DNA from: Allopusillimonas sp008369125
GTDB taxonomy: Bacteria; Pseudomonadota; Gammaproteobacteria; Burkholderiales; Burkholderiaceae_B
DNA: 64,000 nt
Direction: 5' to 3'
Assembly: GCF_008369125.1 (NCBI RefSeq)
Contig: NZ_VOAY01000003.1
Span: 124,001 to 188,000 of the forward strand
The translations under genes and the position numbers were made by a program. Numbering within the stretch: position 1 is the first letter of the stretch; the number at the start of each line of letters is the position of its first letter. Of this stretch, positions 1 through 8,266 are shown piece by piece. A model generated the notes under the pieces. That model was given only the letters and a program-made list of their open reading frames with translations. It was not told where the DNA came from and made no database searches.

Positions 1-1
1 A

Positions 2-2173
2 CCGCGCCTGTATCACGATCTAGCAGAGCGGCTTCGGCCAGCACGCGGTACGGCATTCGACATTAAAACGCAGCCACTGCCTGCGTTTTTGCGCATGGGC
101 AGCTGGATAGGCGGCGACCGTGACGGCAACCCCAGCGTTGATGCCAACACACTTGAACAGGCCTTGTTGCGCCAGTCTCGTCTGGTATTGCGGCACTATC
201 TGCAAGAGATCAAGGCGCTAGGCACCGAGCTCTCAATGTCGCGGTCACTGGGTACCACCAGCCCTGAACTGCTCGCTTTGTCGCTGGCAAGCCAGGACGC
301 CTCTGCTCACCGTATTGACGAACCCTACCGCAGGGCTGCCATACACATTTATGCCCGCATGGCCGCTACCGCACTCAAGCTGACCGGGCAAAATCTGGCT
401 GAGCGCCCTACCTACCCGGCGCCCGCCTACCCAACCCCAGAAGCCTTTCAACATGACCTGCAAGTCGTTGCTGACTCCCTAGACTTACACCAAGGCGGCC
501 CCATTGGCCAATTGCGGCTGGCCGGCCTTCTGCAACTGGTAAGCATTTTTGGGTTTCATCTGGCCACGGTTGATCTGCGCCAAAGCTCTGACGTACACGA
601 GCGCGTACTGACCGAGCTGTTCGCCGCTACGGGCGCCACGCTAAACGGCCAGGCGGTTGATTACAAGGCCTTGAGTGAAGAGGATCGCATCACCCTGCTG
701 CGCCAGGAAGTTCACGAAGTACGGCCACTGGTATCACCCTGGATCAGCTATTCGGACGAAACTGAAAAAGAACTGGCTATCTTGCGCATGGCGGCAGCAT
801 GCCGCCAGAAGTTTGGCGCTGCCGCCATCCAGCAAAGCGTTGTGTCCCACACCGAAACGCTGAGCGACTTGCTTGAAGTGCTGGTACTGCAACAAGAAAC
901 CGGGCTTATTTCCCCTACCGGCGACGACCCGTCCAGCGCAGGGCTTATGGTTGTACCGCTGTTCGAAACCATTCCTGACCTTGAGCGCGGCGCCGAGATC
1001 ATGGCGCAGTGGCTAGACATGCCCGAAGTATCGGGCCGTGTACGCCACGCGCAGCAAGGCATACAAGAAGTCATGCTGGGGTATTCCGACAGCAATAAAG
1101 ATGGTGGCTACCTCACCTCTAACTGGGCGCTGTATTGTGCCGAGCGGCAGTTGGTTCAGGTTTTCAGAAAACGCAAGGTACGCCTGCGCCTGTTTCACGG
1201 TCGCGGCGGATCGGTGGCCCGTGGCGGTGGCCCAAGCTTTGACGCCATTCTTGCGCAGCCACCCGGCACCGTTAATGGCCAGATACGGCTCACTGAGCAG
1301 GGTGAAATCATACAAGGCAAGTACAAAAACGCGGAGGTGGGCCGCTGGCATCTTGAAAACATTGTCGCTGCCACACTTGAAGCAAGCCTCGCGCCAGCAA
1401 CATCCCTGTCCAAGGCCGAAGACGAAAACATGGCACAGTTTGGCGCTGCATTAAACTTCATGTCTGAAGCGGCGCAGCACAGCTATCGCGACCTGGTTTA
1501 TGAAACGCCGGGCTTTACCGAGTACTTTTTTACCTCCACACCCATCCTGGAAATCGCCGGCCTTAACATTGGGTCGCGCCCGGCATCACGCAAAGCCAGC
1601 CAGAAGATCGAAGATTTGCGCGCCATACCCTGGGGGTTCTCCTGGGCGCAGTGCCGTCTCATGCTCACAGGCTGGTACGGCATGGGTTCCGCCCTGCACA
1701 GCTATGTAGAGCAAGGTTGTGAAGGTGCCCCAACCACGCGCGCAAAACGCCTGGCCCAGCTGCGCACCATGAACGACGTGTGGCCATTCTTTAGAACCCT
1801 TATGTCCAATATGGAGCAGGTGCTTGCCAAGACTGACCTGGGCATTGCAAAACGCTATGCCAGCCTCGTGCCTGATCGCAAGCTGCGCAACACAATTTTC
1901 AATCGCATACAGGCAGAGTTTGAGCTAACGCTCGACCTGTTCAAGCAAGTGTGCCAGCACGATCTGCTGGCCAACGACAAGCAGTTGCAGGCGGCTTTGG
2001 GTGAACGCTTTGCCTATATTGACCCGCTCAACCACTTGCAGGTAGAGCTGCTTCGCCGATACCGGCTCAGCCAAGAGAAACCTGGCAATAATGATGAGGA
2101 AGAAACGCGCACCCAGCGCGCCATACACATGACCATTAACGGTGTGGCGGCAGGCCTGCGCAACTCTGGATAA
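2..2173 (+). CDS. ppc: Phosphoenolpyruvate carboxylase (3' part, cut by window start)
   Basis: Carboxylates phosphoenolpyruvate with bicarbonate to oxaloacetate, the anaplerotic feed of the TCA cycle; cytosolic. The reading frame is already open at base 2, so the N-terminal part (roughly 200 residues, judged from the usual 900-950) lies outside the window. Family signatures are visible: GYSDSNKDGGYLTSNWALY (bicarbonate/PEP site), the glycine-rich FHGRGGSVARGGGP loop, GSRPASRK, and the typical C-terminus TINGVAAGLRNSG. The gene is intact to its TAA stop and is followed by a strong bidirectional hairpin. Identity is secure; only the 5' end is missing. Confidence 0.97.
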   Translation, partial: PRLYHDLAERLRPARGTAFDIKTQPLPAFLRMGSWIGGDRDGNPSVDANTLEQALLRQSRLVLRHYLQEIKALGTELSMSRSLGTTSPELLALSLASQDASAHRIDEPYRRAAIHIYARMAATALKLTGQNLAERPTYPAPAYPTPEAFQHDLQVVADSLDLHQGGPIGQLRLAGLLQLVSIFGFHLATVDLRQSSDVHERVLTELFAATGATLNGQAVDYKALSEEDRITLLRQEVHEVRPLVSPWISYSDETEKELAILRMAAACRQKFGAAAIQQSVVSHTETLSDLLEVLVLQQETGLISPTGDDPSSAGLMVVPLFETIPDLERGAEIMAQWLDMPEVSGRVRHAQQGIQEVMLGYSDSNKDGGYLTSNWALYCAERQLVQVFRKRKVRLRLFHGRGGSVARGGGPSFDAILAQPPGTVNGQIRLTEQGEIIQGKYKNAEVGRWHLENIVAATLEASLAPATSLSKAEDENMAQFGAALNFMSEAAQHSYRDLVYETPGFTEYFFTSTPILEIAGLNIGSRPASRKASQKIEDLRAIPWGFSWAQCRLMLTGWYGMGSALHSYVEQGCEGAPTTRAKRLAQLRTMNDVWPFFRTLMSNMEQVLAKTDLGIAKRYASLVPDRKLRNTIFNRIQAEFELTLDLFKQVCQHDLLANDKQLQAALGERFAYIDPLNHLQVELLRRYRLSQEKPGNNDEEETRTQRAIHMTINGVAAGLRNSG

Positions 2174-2295
2174 ACCGTCGTAGCGGCCGGCTATGCAACG
2201 CGGGCGAGGCCGCTGTGTGGGCTGCAGGCCAGGCGGCTCAAGAAAAGCTGCCATGGTGTGGCCTGCCTTGCCCAGGCACCCGCGCTCATCCAGAC

Positions 2296-2334
2296 AAAAA
2301 CGCGGCGATACCCATAGGGCCTCGCCGCGTTTTT
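2296..2334. terminator. Bidirectional intrinsic terminator between ppc and the symporter unit
   Basis: An 8-bp GC-rich inverted repeat, CGCGGCGA / TCGCCGCG, has a 13-nt loop and is flanked by AAAAA on the left and TTTTT on the right. It can therefore end ppc transcription rightward and the small transporter-subunit gene leftward. It lies between two convergent genes, as expected. Confidence 0.85.
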
Positions 2335-2353
2335 GCAGATGACGTGCGAGTGA

Positions 2354-2485
2354 CTAGACCATATCTTTGCCACTCTTACGCGCCTTGCGCATATCTCGCA
2401 CCAGAGAAATAACAAGCAGTGCGAGAACACCGGCAGAGAGTACCGGCCAGATCAGAATGTACAACGTAAGCATATTGGCTGACAT
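2354..2485 (-). CDS. Small membrane protein, putative transporter small subunit (43 aa)
   Basis: A 43-codon gene starting MSANMLTLYILIWPVLSAG and ending in a basic tail (RDMRKARKSGKDMV). It has one predicted transmembrane helix (about residues 5-28) followed by a short charged cytoplasmic tail. A strong ribosome binding site, AAGGAG, stands 7 nt before the ATG. It begins 11 nt after the stop of the upstream sodium:solute symporter, so it is almost certainly translated from the same mRNA. From memory, proteins of about this length and sequence are annotated as 'putative transporter small subunit' beside SSS-type carriers. The function is inferred from this pairing: an accessory or stabilising subunit. 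Confidence 0.82.
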   Translation of the reverse strand: MSANMLTLYILIWPVLSAGVLALLVISLVRDMRKARKSGKDMV

Positions 2486-2496
2486 AGCATTACTCC

Positions 2497-4191
2497 TTAA
2501 TTGCGAACGGGCGCAAGCTTGCCCGAAGGAACACGGCCCGACGGCTTTTCGTGCTGAGGCTCTGTGTGAAACGACGTGACACGTTCAGCAAGAACGCTAA
2601 AATCAAAGCGCTCCTGGCTGCGCCAGCTCATCAAAGAACACACAATGGCGCTCACACCATAGGCCGTCAATGAGGCTAGCAACACAAGATAGTCACGCAG
2701 AAAGCCCACCATGAACGGCAAGGCGATCAGACCGGCCAAAACCCCAATCGCCAGGCCTATGCGAAAGTTTGAAAAGCCAAATGCCATCAGCCCAACAACA
2801 ACCGTAATACCGGCCACAGCGCACAGCTCAAAAAACAGCCCTATCAGACCTTCCATGGGAAGAAGCTCGAATCGCACCGTAGCAAAGAGCAGAACAGCAA
2901 TAACCACCGAGGTAGTAAAGGCCTTGTTGGTGACGCGATCCCAATAAAAGCTCGCGATGACCGGAAACACAATGGCTCCCCACAGTGCACCCACAAACAC
3001 CAGCATGACCAGAATATCAAGCTTCAAACTGGCGAAAATGACGCCAAGCATGGTTGCGACAACCATGGTCGCCCGACCCCACCACAGCATACGCTCAGGT
3101 TTGACCTTGCCACGCGCCAGGTTCTTGCCATAGATATCCGTCATTACAATGGCCGACAGCGCCGACAGGTCAGAATCAGCCGTTGACGACAGCGACCCGA
3201 TCACCAATACAAAGAACAACGCAATACCAACAGGCGAGAGGTATTTGGACGCCATCTGGGGAATAATATTGTTCATGTCGCCGCCTGCGGGCTCAATGCC
3301 CACAAACAAAGCGAGCATCCCCAGCATACCCAGGCCAATCACGACGGCGCCATAGCCTAGCGTCGCAGTCAGAAAGGTAGGCTTGATCAGGTCTTCGCGA
3401 ACAGCAAAAAGCCGCTGTGCAATGGTCTGGTTACCGATGGCATAGGCAAGTACTGCCACAAAATAGGGCGCACCCTGCTCCAGAATGGCTTTGGTCGAAA
3501 AGAAATTATTCTGCTCTAGGGTCAGGTTGGACATGTTGGCCATAAGCATGTCTGTACCGCCGGCTTTAAAGAAAATCATCGGGATAATCACAACCGCAGC
3601 CAGAATCATGGCAATCAGTTGCGCAAAGTCGGTCATTACCGACGCCCGAAACCCTGACCACAAGGTGTATGACAGCACGCCCAGCCCGGCAATGAGCACA
3701 CCCTGAATAAACGTGAGCGGGCTTAATACCGATACCAGCGCCCCCGCTGCCGTAAAGTTGACCATTAAACTTATACAGCTACCAACGATATTGGACCCCG
3801 CCATAATGAGCTGGCTTGACGTGCCATGGCGCGCCTGGATCACTTCGGCCAGCGTGTGCGCTTTAGGCGCAAGCGCCCTGAATCTCCGCCCGAACGGGTA
3901 AATAAACAAAATCATGAGCGCACCCCAGAACCCATAATGGATGGGCCCTGAAATGCCATATTTATAGCCGGACGTGGCGCTGGCATAAAAAGAGGCGGCC
4001 CAGATCCATGTTGCGATCATGCTGGCGGCTGAAAGCCCAAAACCAATGGCATTGTTTGACACCATATAGCCATCTACGTTTTCTTTTTTCTTTCCGATCA
4101 GTAGCGTCAGTAGAAAAGTCAGGGCGTAGAAACCGGCGAGCAACAGCAACGCCGTCGTTGTCGAAAGTTGAAAAAAATCTCCCTCGTGCAT
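2497..4191 (-). CDS. Sodium:solute symporter family protein
   Basis: Inner-membrane carrier of the SSS family, which couples solute uptake to the sodium gradient. About 13 hydrophobic segments span the 564 residues, with the LeuT-like fold suggested by helices such as LLLLAGFYALTFLLTLLIG near the N-terminus and GLSAASMIATWIWAASFYA in the conserved first-repeat region. The start chosen is the ATG at 4191 because AAAAAGGAG precedes it; an in-frame start at 4242 would add 17 polar residues without a ribosome site. The substrate cannot be read from sequence. The next gene downstream is the 43-residue partner protein, so the two likely form one transporter. The promoter should lie in the 4192-4664 gap. 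Confidence 0.88.
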   Translation of the reverse strand: MHEGDFFQLSTTTALLLLAGFYALTFLLTLLIGKKKENVDGYMVSNNAIGFGLSAASMIATWIWAASFYASATSGYKYGISGPIHYGFWGALMILFIYPFGRRFRALAPKAHTLAEVIQARHGTSSQLIMAGSNIVGSCISLMVNFTAAGALVSVLSPLTFIQGVLIAGLGVLSYTLWSGFRASVMTDFAQLIAMILAAVVIIPMIFFKAGGTDMLMANMSNLTLEQNNFFSTKAILEQGAPYFVAVLAYAIGNQTIAQRLFAVREDLIKPTFLTATLGYGAVVIGLGMLGMLALFVGIEPAGGDMNNIIPQMASKYLSPVGIALFFVLVIGSLSSTADSDLSALSAIVMTDIYGKNLARGKVKPERMLWWGRATMVVATMLGVIFASLKLDILVMLVFVGALWGAIVFPVIASFYWDRVTNKAFTTSVVIAVLLFATVRFELLPMEGLIGLFFELCAVAGITVVVGLMAFGFSNFRIGLAIGVLAGLIALPFMVGFLRDYLVLLASLTAYGVSAIVCSLMSWRSQERFDFSVLAERVTSFHTEPQHEKPSGRVPSGKLAPVRN

Positions 4192-4664
4192 GGGTTTAAT
4201 TCTCCTTTTTCCTTCATGCGGGCACTTTGTGGACGCGCGCAATCACACAGGCCCGCTCTGGCACCATGCCATAGTGAGCCTGTTGAAAGACACGTCTGGT
4301 GCCTTGGGCAGTTTCAGATATTCAATAGACGAAAACCGGCCACGCCGGGCGCCTAAGGAAAGCTTGAATCTGCGAAGTTGGTTAAACATCAACCAACCTG
4401 GTTGTTCCGCGACCAGAAAACGGTCGGGCATATTGTTTCGGCACGGTTGCCGGGCTGCTGCGTAGCAGCCTTAAGACGGGGGCAAACCCCAAAAAAACGC
4501 TCTGGCTTTATTGCCGCGCGATTACGGCATGCACAGAGCTGTGTAAGTTATGCATTGTACGCTGGCACCCGGTTAAGGTCTAGTCTGACTGGTGTACAGT
4601 AGCAATATGACAGGGTCGCCCGCCACGGTCGACCTATGGCTCTGCGAACAATCGGGGTTGCATT
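4192..4664. other. Divergent intergenic region (473 bp) with inverted repeats
   Basis: No gene is seen. The region separates the leftward symporter unit from the rightward CoA-transferase and must carry both promoters. It holds a perfect 7-bp inverted repeat GTTGGTT-N7-AACCAAC at 4377-4397 (an operator-like spacing) and a second, GGCTGCT-N4-AGCAGCC, at about 4452-4470. Neither has a T-run on the correct side, so they are not convincing terminators. No convincing -35/-10 pair could be assigned by eye. Confidence 0.5.
4377..4397. promoter_or_regulatory. Inverted repeat, possible operator
   Basis: GTTGGTT, 7-nt spacer, AACCAAC: a perfect dyad in the divergent region upstream of the symporter and the CoA-transferase. 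The 14-bp centre-to-centre spacing could suit a dimeric regulator. No regulator gene lies next to it, so the assignment is only a suggestion. Confidence 0.3.
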
Positions 4665-6218
4665 ATGGATCAGCATCCAGTCATCGCGGCGTTTCTCCGG
4701 GCCATGCGCCCACCAGGTGAAAACACCGTCGATACAGCACATGATTTGAGCACATTGCGTGTTACCGGCAATGGCGCTTTACCGTCTGTATATCCTGTGA
4801 CGGAGCTGGCCGTTGCCACAATCGCGACAGCTGCCCATGCACTTTCTGACTACATGGGCCAGCAGTTTGGGCATGCCCCCCAGGTTACGATAGACCGACG
4901 CCTGGCGTCGTTCTGGTTTGCGTCAACGCTGCGGCCTCAAGGGTGGCAGCCGCCCAGTGTGCGCGACCCCATTACCGGCGACTATGCCACTCGCGATGGA
5001 TGGATACGTGTGCATGCCAATGCCCCGCATCACCGCGACGCGGCCCTTGCAGTACTGGGGTGCTCACCCGAGCAAAGCGCCGTCAGTCAGGCTATATCCC
5101 GCTACCAGGCACGCGAGCTTGAAGATATGCTGGTGGCTGCTGGCGCATGTGCCGCCGCCATGCGAACGCCCCAAGAGTGGGCAGATCATCCCCAGGGTAA
5201 GGCAGTAGCTGCCGAGCCGGTTTTTGCTGTGCAACGTTACCCAGCGCGCTCATCATCCCGGCCGCAACCGGCCAGCCACAACACTGCGCCTGATGAAACC
5301 GACGGCATGCTGGCCCCGGCGGGTACGGCTCTTAGCAACAGCCCCTTTGGTGATTACCGTCATCTCGACAAACCCGTTGATCTTGTCACGCCCGATCGCC
5401 CCCTGGCAGGGCTACGGGTACTTGACCTCACCCGCGTGCTTGCAGGCCCGGTTTGTACGCGTTTCCTGGCAGGTTACGGTGCGCAAATACTGCGCATAGA
5501 TCCCCCCTTCTGGAACGAACCCGGTCTGGAACCCGAGATGACGCTTGGCAAGCGCTGCGCCAGCCTTGACTTGCGTATTCCCTCGCATATGGCGCAGTTA
5601 CGTAGCCTGCTGGCCGATGCCGATGTACTGGTCCATGGCTACCGCCCCGACGCGCTTGCACGCCTGGGCCTGGGTGAGGCCGAACGCCAGGCCATCCGGC
5701 CAGGCCTGATTGATGTCTGCCTTGATGCCTATGGCTGGACAGGGCCTTGGCAGCACAGGCGCGGCTTTGACAGCCTGGTACAGATGAGTTGCGGCATTGC
5801 CTGGGCAGGCATGGCTGGCGCAGACGGCCGTACCAAAGACGGCTTGGCCTCGCACACCCGCACGCAAGCATCGCCCCCAGCCCCGCTGCCCTTGCAGGCT
5901 CTGGATCACGCCACTGGCTACCTGATGGCGGCTGCAGTGCTGCGTGCCTTGTCAGAACAAATGGGAACAGAATGTGGCTGCGTCACGCGCCTGTCATTAG
6001 CCCGCACGGCCTGCCTGCTTATGTCGCAGCCTGCCCAGGCAGCAGACGGCCTGGCTCCCGAGAGCGAGGATGACTGGGCCCAGATCAGCGAAGCAACAAG
6101 CTGGGGTCCCGCCTACCGCCTCAAGCCACCGTGCATCATCGATGACGTCCCGCTGTACTGGGACAGCCCCGCAACCGCATTGCGCACGCATGCGCCTACA
6201 TGGCAAAGTCAACCCTGA
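4665..6218 (+). CDS. CaiB/BaiF (family III) CoA-transferase
   Basis: Moves CoA between carboxylic acids; substrate unknown. At 517 residues it is longer than the classic 400-residue members. A shorter, degenerate N-terminal half (about 1-165) resembles part of the fold. The main domain starts near residue 245 with the family opening GLRVLDLTRVLAGPVCTRFL, continues with VLVHGYRPDALARLGLG, and has the likely catalytic aspartate near residue 414 in QALDHATGYL, matching the Asp of formyl-CoA transferase. It is transcribed alone from the divergent region shared with the symporter; the next gene follows after about 100 bp. The family assignment is firm, the substrate is not. Confidence 0.88.
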   Translation: MDQHPVIAAFLRAMRPPGENTVDTAHDLSTLRVTGNGALPSVYPVTELAVATIATAAHALSDYMGQQFGHAPQVTIDRRLASFWFASTLRPQGWQPPSVRDPITGDYATRDGWIRVHANAPHHRDAALAVLGCSPEQSAVSQAISRYQARELEDMLVAAGACAAAMRTPQEWADHPQGKAVAAEPVFAVQRYPARSSSRPQPASHNTAPDETDGMLAPAGTALSNSPFGDYRHLDKPVDLVTPDRPLAGLRVLDLTRVLAGPVCTRFLAGYGAQILRIDPPFWNEPGLEPEMTLGKRCASLDLRIPSHMAQLRSLLADADVLVHGYRPDALARLGLGEAERQAIRPGLIDVCLDAYGWTGPWQHRRGFDSLVQMSCGIAWAGMAGADGRTKDGLASHTRTQASPPAPLPLQALDHATGYLMAAAVLRALSEQMGTECGCVTRLSLARTACLLMSQPAQAADGLAPESEDDWAQISEATSWGPAYRLKPPCIIDDVPLYWDSPATALRTHAPTWQSQP

Positions 6219-6317
6219 GCCAGGCCGGGCATCCGCTATCATCTCTTACTTAGCGCACGATGGTCTTCAGCGCCTCGGAGCAACACCTCGTCTTCCGCCT
6301 TCTCCCGGATCACACCT

Positions 6318-7019
6318 ATGCCAGCTGCATTACCTACCTCTGAAAGCCGCGCACCGAACTTTGCACAGACCGCTCTGCGCCTTGTTGTTATTGCCTATGT
6401 GGTGTTGTGGGCCAGTCTGGCCATTGCGCCCTCCGACCGCGCCGACTGGCTGCTCGAAAATGCGCTTGTCGTGGCATTTTTTCTGGTTTTGTGGGCCATG
6501 CGTCGGCAGTTCCGCTTTTCAAATATCTCGCTAATATTGATTGTTGTGTTTCTTGCCCTTCACGCAGTCGGCTCACACTATACGTATTCTGAGGTGCCTT
6601 ATGATCAGTGGTGGAAGGCACTGACGGGCCATACGCTAAACAGTGTATTGGGCTGGGAACGCAATAATTACGATCGACTGGTGCACTTTTCATATGGCCT
6701 GCTGCTGGCGTACCCGATTCGCGAGTTTTTTCTGCGCGTGGTCGAAGTGCGTGGCTTCTGGGCCTATTTTCTGCCACTTGACGTCACGCTCAGCACGTCA
6801 GCTCTGTACGAACTCATTGAATGGGCTGCTGCCGAACTATTCGGCGGCGAACTGGGCATGCAATACCTGGGCACACAAGGCGATATATGGGATGCACATA
6901 AAGACATGGCACTCGCGGCGCTAGGCGCGCTGATCGCCATGCTGATCACCGCCGCCCTCAATAAAAAGCTGCGGCGTGATCCTGCGTGGGAATGGTCGCA
7001 AGCCATGAGAAGCAAGTAA
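6318..7019 (+). CDS. YjdF-like (DUF2238) integral membrane protein
   Basis: A 233-residue polytopic inner-membrane protein with about six hydrophobic helices, including LRLVVIAYVVLWASLAI near residue 22, LLENALVVAFFLVLWAM near 45, and DMALAALGALIAMLI near the C-terminus. The loop GWERNNYDRLVHFSYGLLLA and the stretch ALYELIEWAAAE are hallmarks of the DUF2238/YjdF family, whose role is unknown. The N-terminal 15 residues are polar and the C-terminus is short and basic. It follows the CoA-transferase on the same strand and may be cotranscribed. No function is proposed. Confidence 0.85.
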   Translation: MPAALPTSESRAPNFAQTALRLVVIAYVVLWASLAIAPSDRADWLLENALVVAFFLVLWAMRRQFRFSNISLILIVVFLALHAVGSHYTYSEVPYDQWWKALTGHTLNSVLGWERNNYDRLVHFSYGLLLAYPIREFFLRVVEVRGFWAYFLPLDVTLSTSALYELIEWAAAELFGGELGMQYLGTQGDIWDAHKDMALAALGALIAMLITAALNKKLRRDPAWEWSQAMRSK

Positions 7020-7021
7020 TA

Positions 7022-7162
7022 CACTCTGAGCGCCCCGAGCCGATTATGGACGTGAGCCATGTCGCAAAAGCCGTGCTCTACATGGCCAGCCTGCCGCTCG
7101 ACGCGAACGTACAGTTCATGACAGTGATGGCAACAAAGATGCCGTATATCGGGCGAGGTTAG
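7022..7162 (+). pseudogene. C-terminal remnant of a short-chain dehydrogenase/reductase
   Basis: Directly after yjdF's stop an open frame encodes about 46 residues, including DVSHVAKAVLYMASLPLDAN and the ending MATKMPYIGRG, then TAG. This is the characteristic C-terminus of a subgroup of classical SDR oxidoreductases. The catalytic Tyr-x-x-x-Lys and the cofactor-binding N-terminus are missing: upstream the same frame runs into the coding region of the membrane protein. It is therefore the stranded 3' end of a deleted SDR gene. The ATG at 7046 has no ribosome site, so translation is unlikely. Confidence 0.72.
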
Positions 7163-7349
7163 GTTACAAGGCGGCGACAACCATCTGTGCCCGTGATAAA
7201 CGCAAAAGTACTAAATATAAAAACCTGGGCCTGAACTGACTCAAGATGTTGCAAAGTAAAAAGTAAGGATTAATGGAGAGGGCTTAACCTTCCTGACACG
7301 AATTTACACGTGTTATCTCAACTTCGTGCCCAGATTTCCCTCACCTTTC

Positions 7350-8021
7350 TCAAAGGCCTGATTTCGGTATTGCACCGGACTCAGGCCTTTTAGTTTCGTC
7401 CGTCTTGTAATTATGTCTGTATACATCGGCCCCCATGGCCTGAATCTGCTGCTCAATCAGCGCGTCAAACGGAGCGAGCACCGGGCTGAAGTCTTGCCCG
7501 GGCTCCAGGGCCGTTAACGTGCGCACGATTGCCTCTATGGTGGAAACTGCTGCAAATTCCCCCGTTTGCCGTATCCGGTATGTAGAAGGTTGGCCTGCTT
7601 CAAGGGCAAGGCGCGGCAAGCTATTGAGCACGGGGTTTTCGTGCAGAATCTTGCGGGCCTTGCGCCAAGTGCCATCAAGCACAATCAGCAACGGTGCAGC
7701 GTCTTCGGGGCCAGCGGCCAGCGGCTGCGGTGTCTGGGCCTGCTCACCAGGAAACAGCAAAAACACGCGGGCTTCTGCGGCAAGCAATGAGCCCAGCTGC
7801 GCAAACCGCTCGCCCACCAGCAACTCGGCTTGCTTCAAGCCCAACACGGCCAGACGCCCTGTATTTAATGCATGCCTTTGCTCGTCGGGGTGCTGCAAAA
7901 TCAGTACACGCGTACGGCTAGGCACGACAGTAATGTGTTCGCACAGGCAATACGAGACCGGCCGCAGGCATTGCTCGCACCGAGGTCGCTTATGAGTGTT
8001 AGGTGTGGACATGGCTTGCAT
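7350..8021 (-). CDS. tapT: DTW-domain tRNA-uridine aminocarboxypropyltransferase
   Basis: Transfers the 3-amino-3-carboxypropyl group of S-adenosylmethionine to uridine 47 of tRNA (acp3U), by homology to E. coli TapT/YfiP. An N-terminal cysteine cluster RCEQCLRPVSYCLCEHI (about residues 14-30) resembles the zinc-binding knuckle of the family. The defining motif appears as LIVLDGTWRKARKIL near the middle, and PRLALEAGQPSTYRIRQ follows. The length of 223 is normal. Two starts nine bases apart (8021, 8012) are possible; neither has a clear ribosome site. The gene stands alone on the minus strand, back to back with the Fur-like site of the next gene. Confidence 0.88.
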   Translation of the reverse strand: MQAMSTPNTHKRPRCEQCLRPVSYCLCEHITVVPSRTRVLILQHPDEQRHALNTGRLAVLGLKQAELLVGERFAQLGSLLAAEARVFLLFPGEQAQTPQPLAAGPEDAAPLLIVLDGTWRKARKILHENPVLNSLPRLALEAGQPSTYRIRQTGEFAAVSTIEAIVRTLTALEPGQDFSPVLAPFDALIEQQIQAMGADVYRHNYKTDETKRPESGAIPKSGL

Positions 8022-8094
8022 GATACCGCTGCAATGCCACTGTACTTGTGTTTTAACTTGCCAGTCGGCCAGTACAAACCAATTATCGTGCTGT

Positions 8095-8123
8095 TATACT
8101 TTTTGCGAATCATTATCATTAGC
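8095..8123 (+). promoter_or_regulatory. Likely Fur box and -10 element upstream of the YncE-like gene
   Basis: The stretch at 8105-8123, read on the minus strand, is GCTAATGATAATGATTCGC. It matches the 19-bp Fur consensus GATAATGATAATCATTATC at 15 positions by hand count. A TATACT hexamer at 8095-8100 just before it could be the -10 element, which would place the Fur box over the transcription start. E. coli yncE is induced under iron limitation, so iron control is expected for the gene downstream. Confidence 0.65.
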
Positions 8124-8174
8124 TTTACCGCACAAATCAGCCTTACTGGCAAAACGACACACCGCCACTAATTG

Positions 8175-8244
8175 TTAATCGCTGCGCCATGACACGGCTT
8201 CACTTTTAATCGCTGCGTCATGCTGCACCATGACACGGCTTCAC
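8175..8244 (+). repeat. Imperfect direct repeat in the leader of the YncE-like gene
   Basis: Two copies of a unit that begins TTAATCGCTGCG and ends CCATGACACGGCTTCAC: 8175-8203 and 8206-8244. The second copy carries an extra 10 bases. The 17-base end is identical in both. The repeat ends 22 nt before the start codon, in the presumed 5' untranslated region. It looks like a small tandem duplication. Confidence 0.75.
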
Positions 8245-8266
8245 ACGCTTTCATTGGAGAAACTAT

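Noticed and set aside
4452..4470. Terminator between symporter and CoA-transferase
   Set aside because: The 7-bp stem has no T run on either strand and lies between divergent genes.
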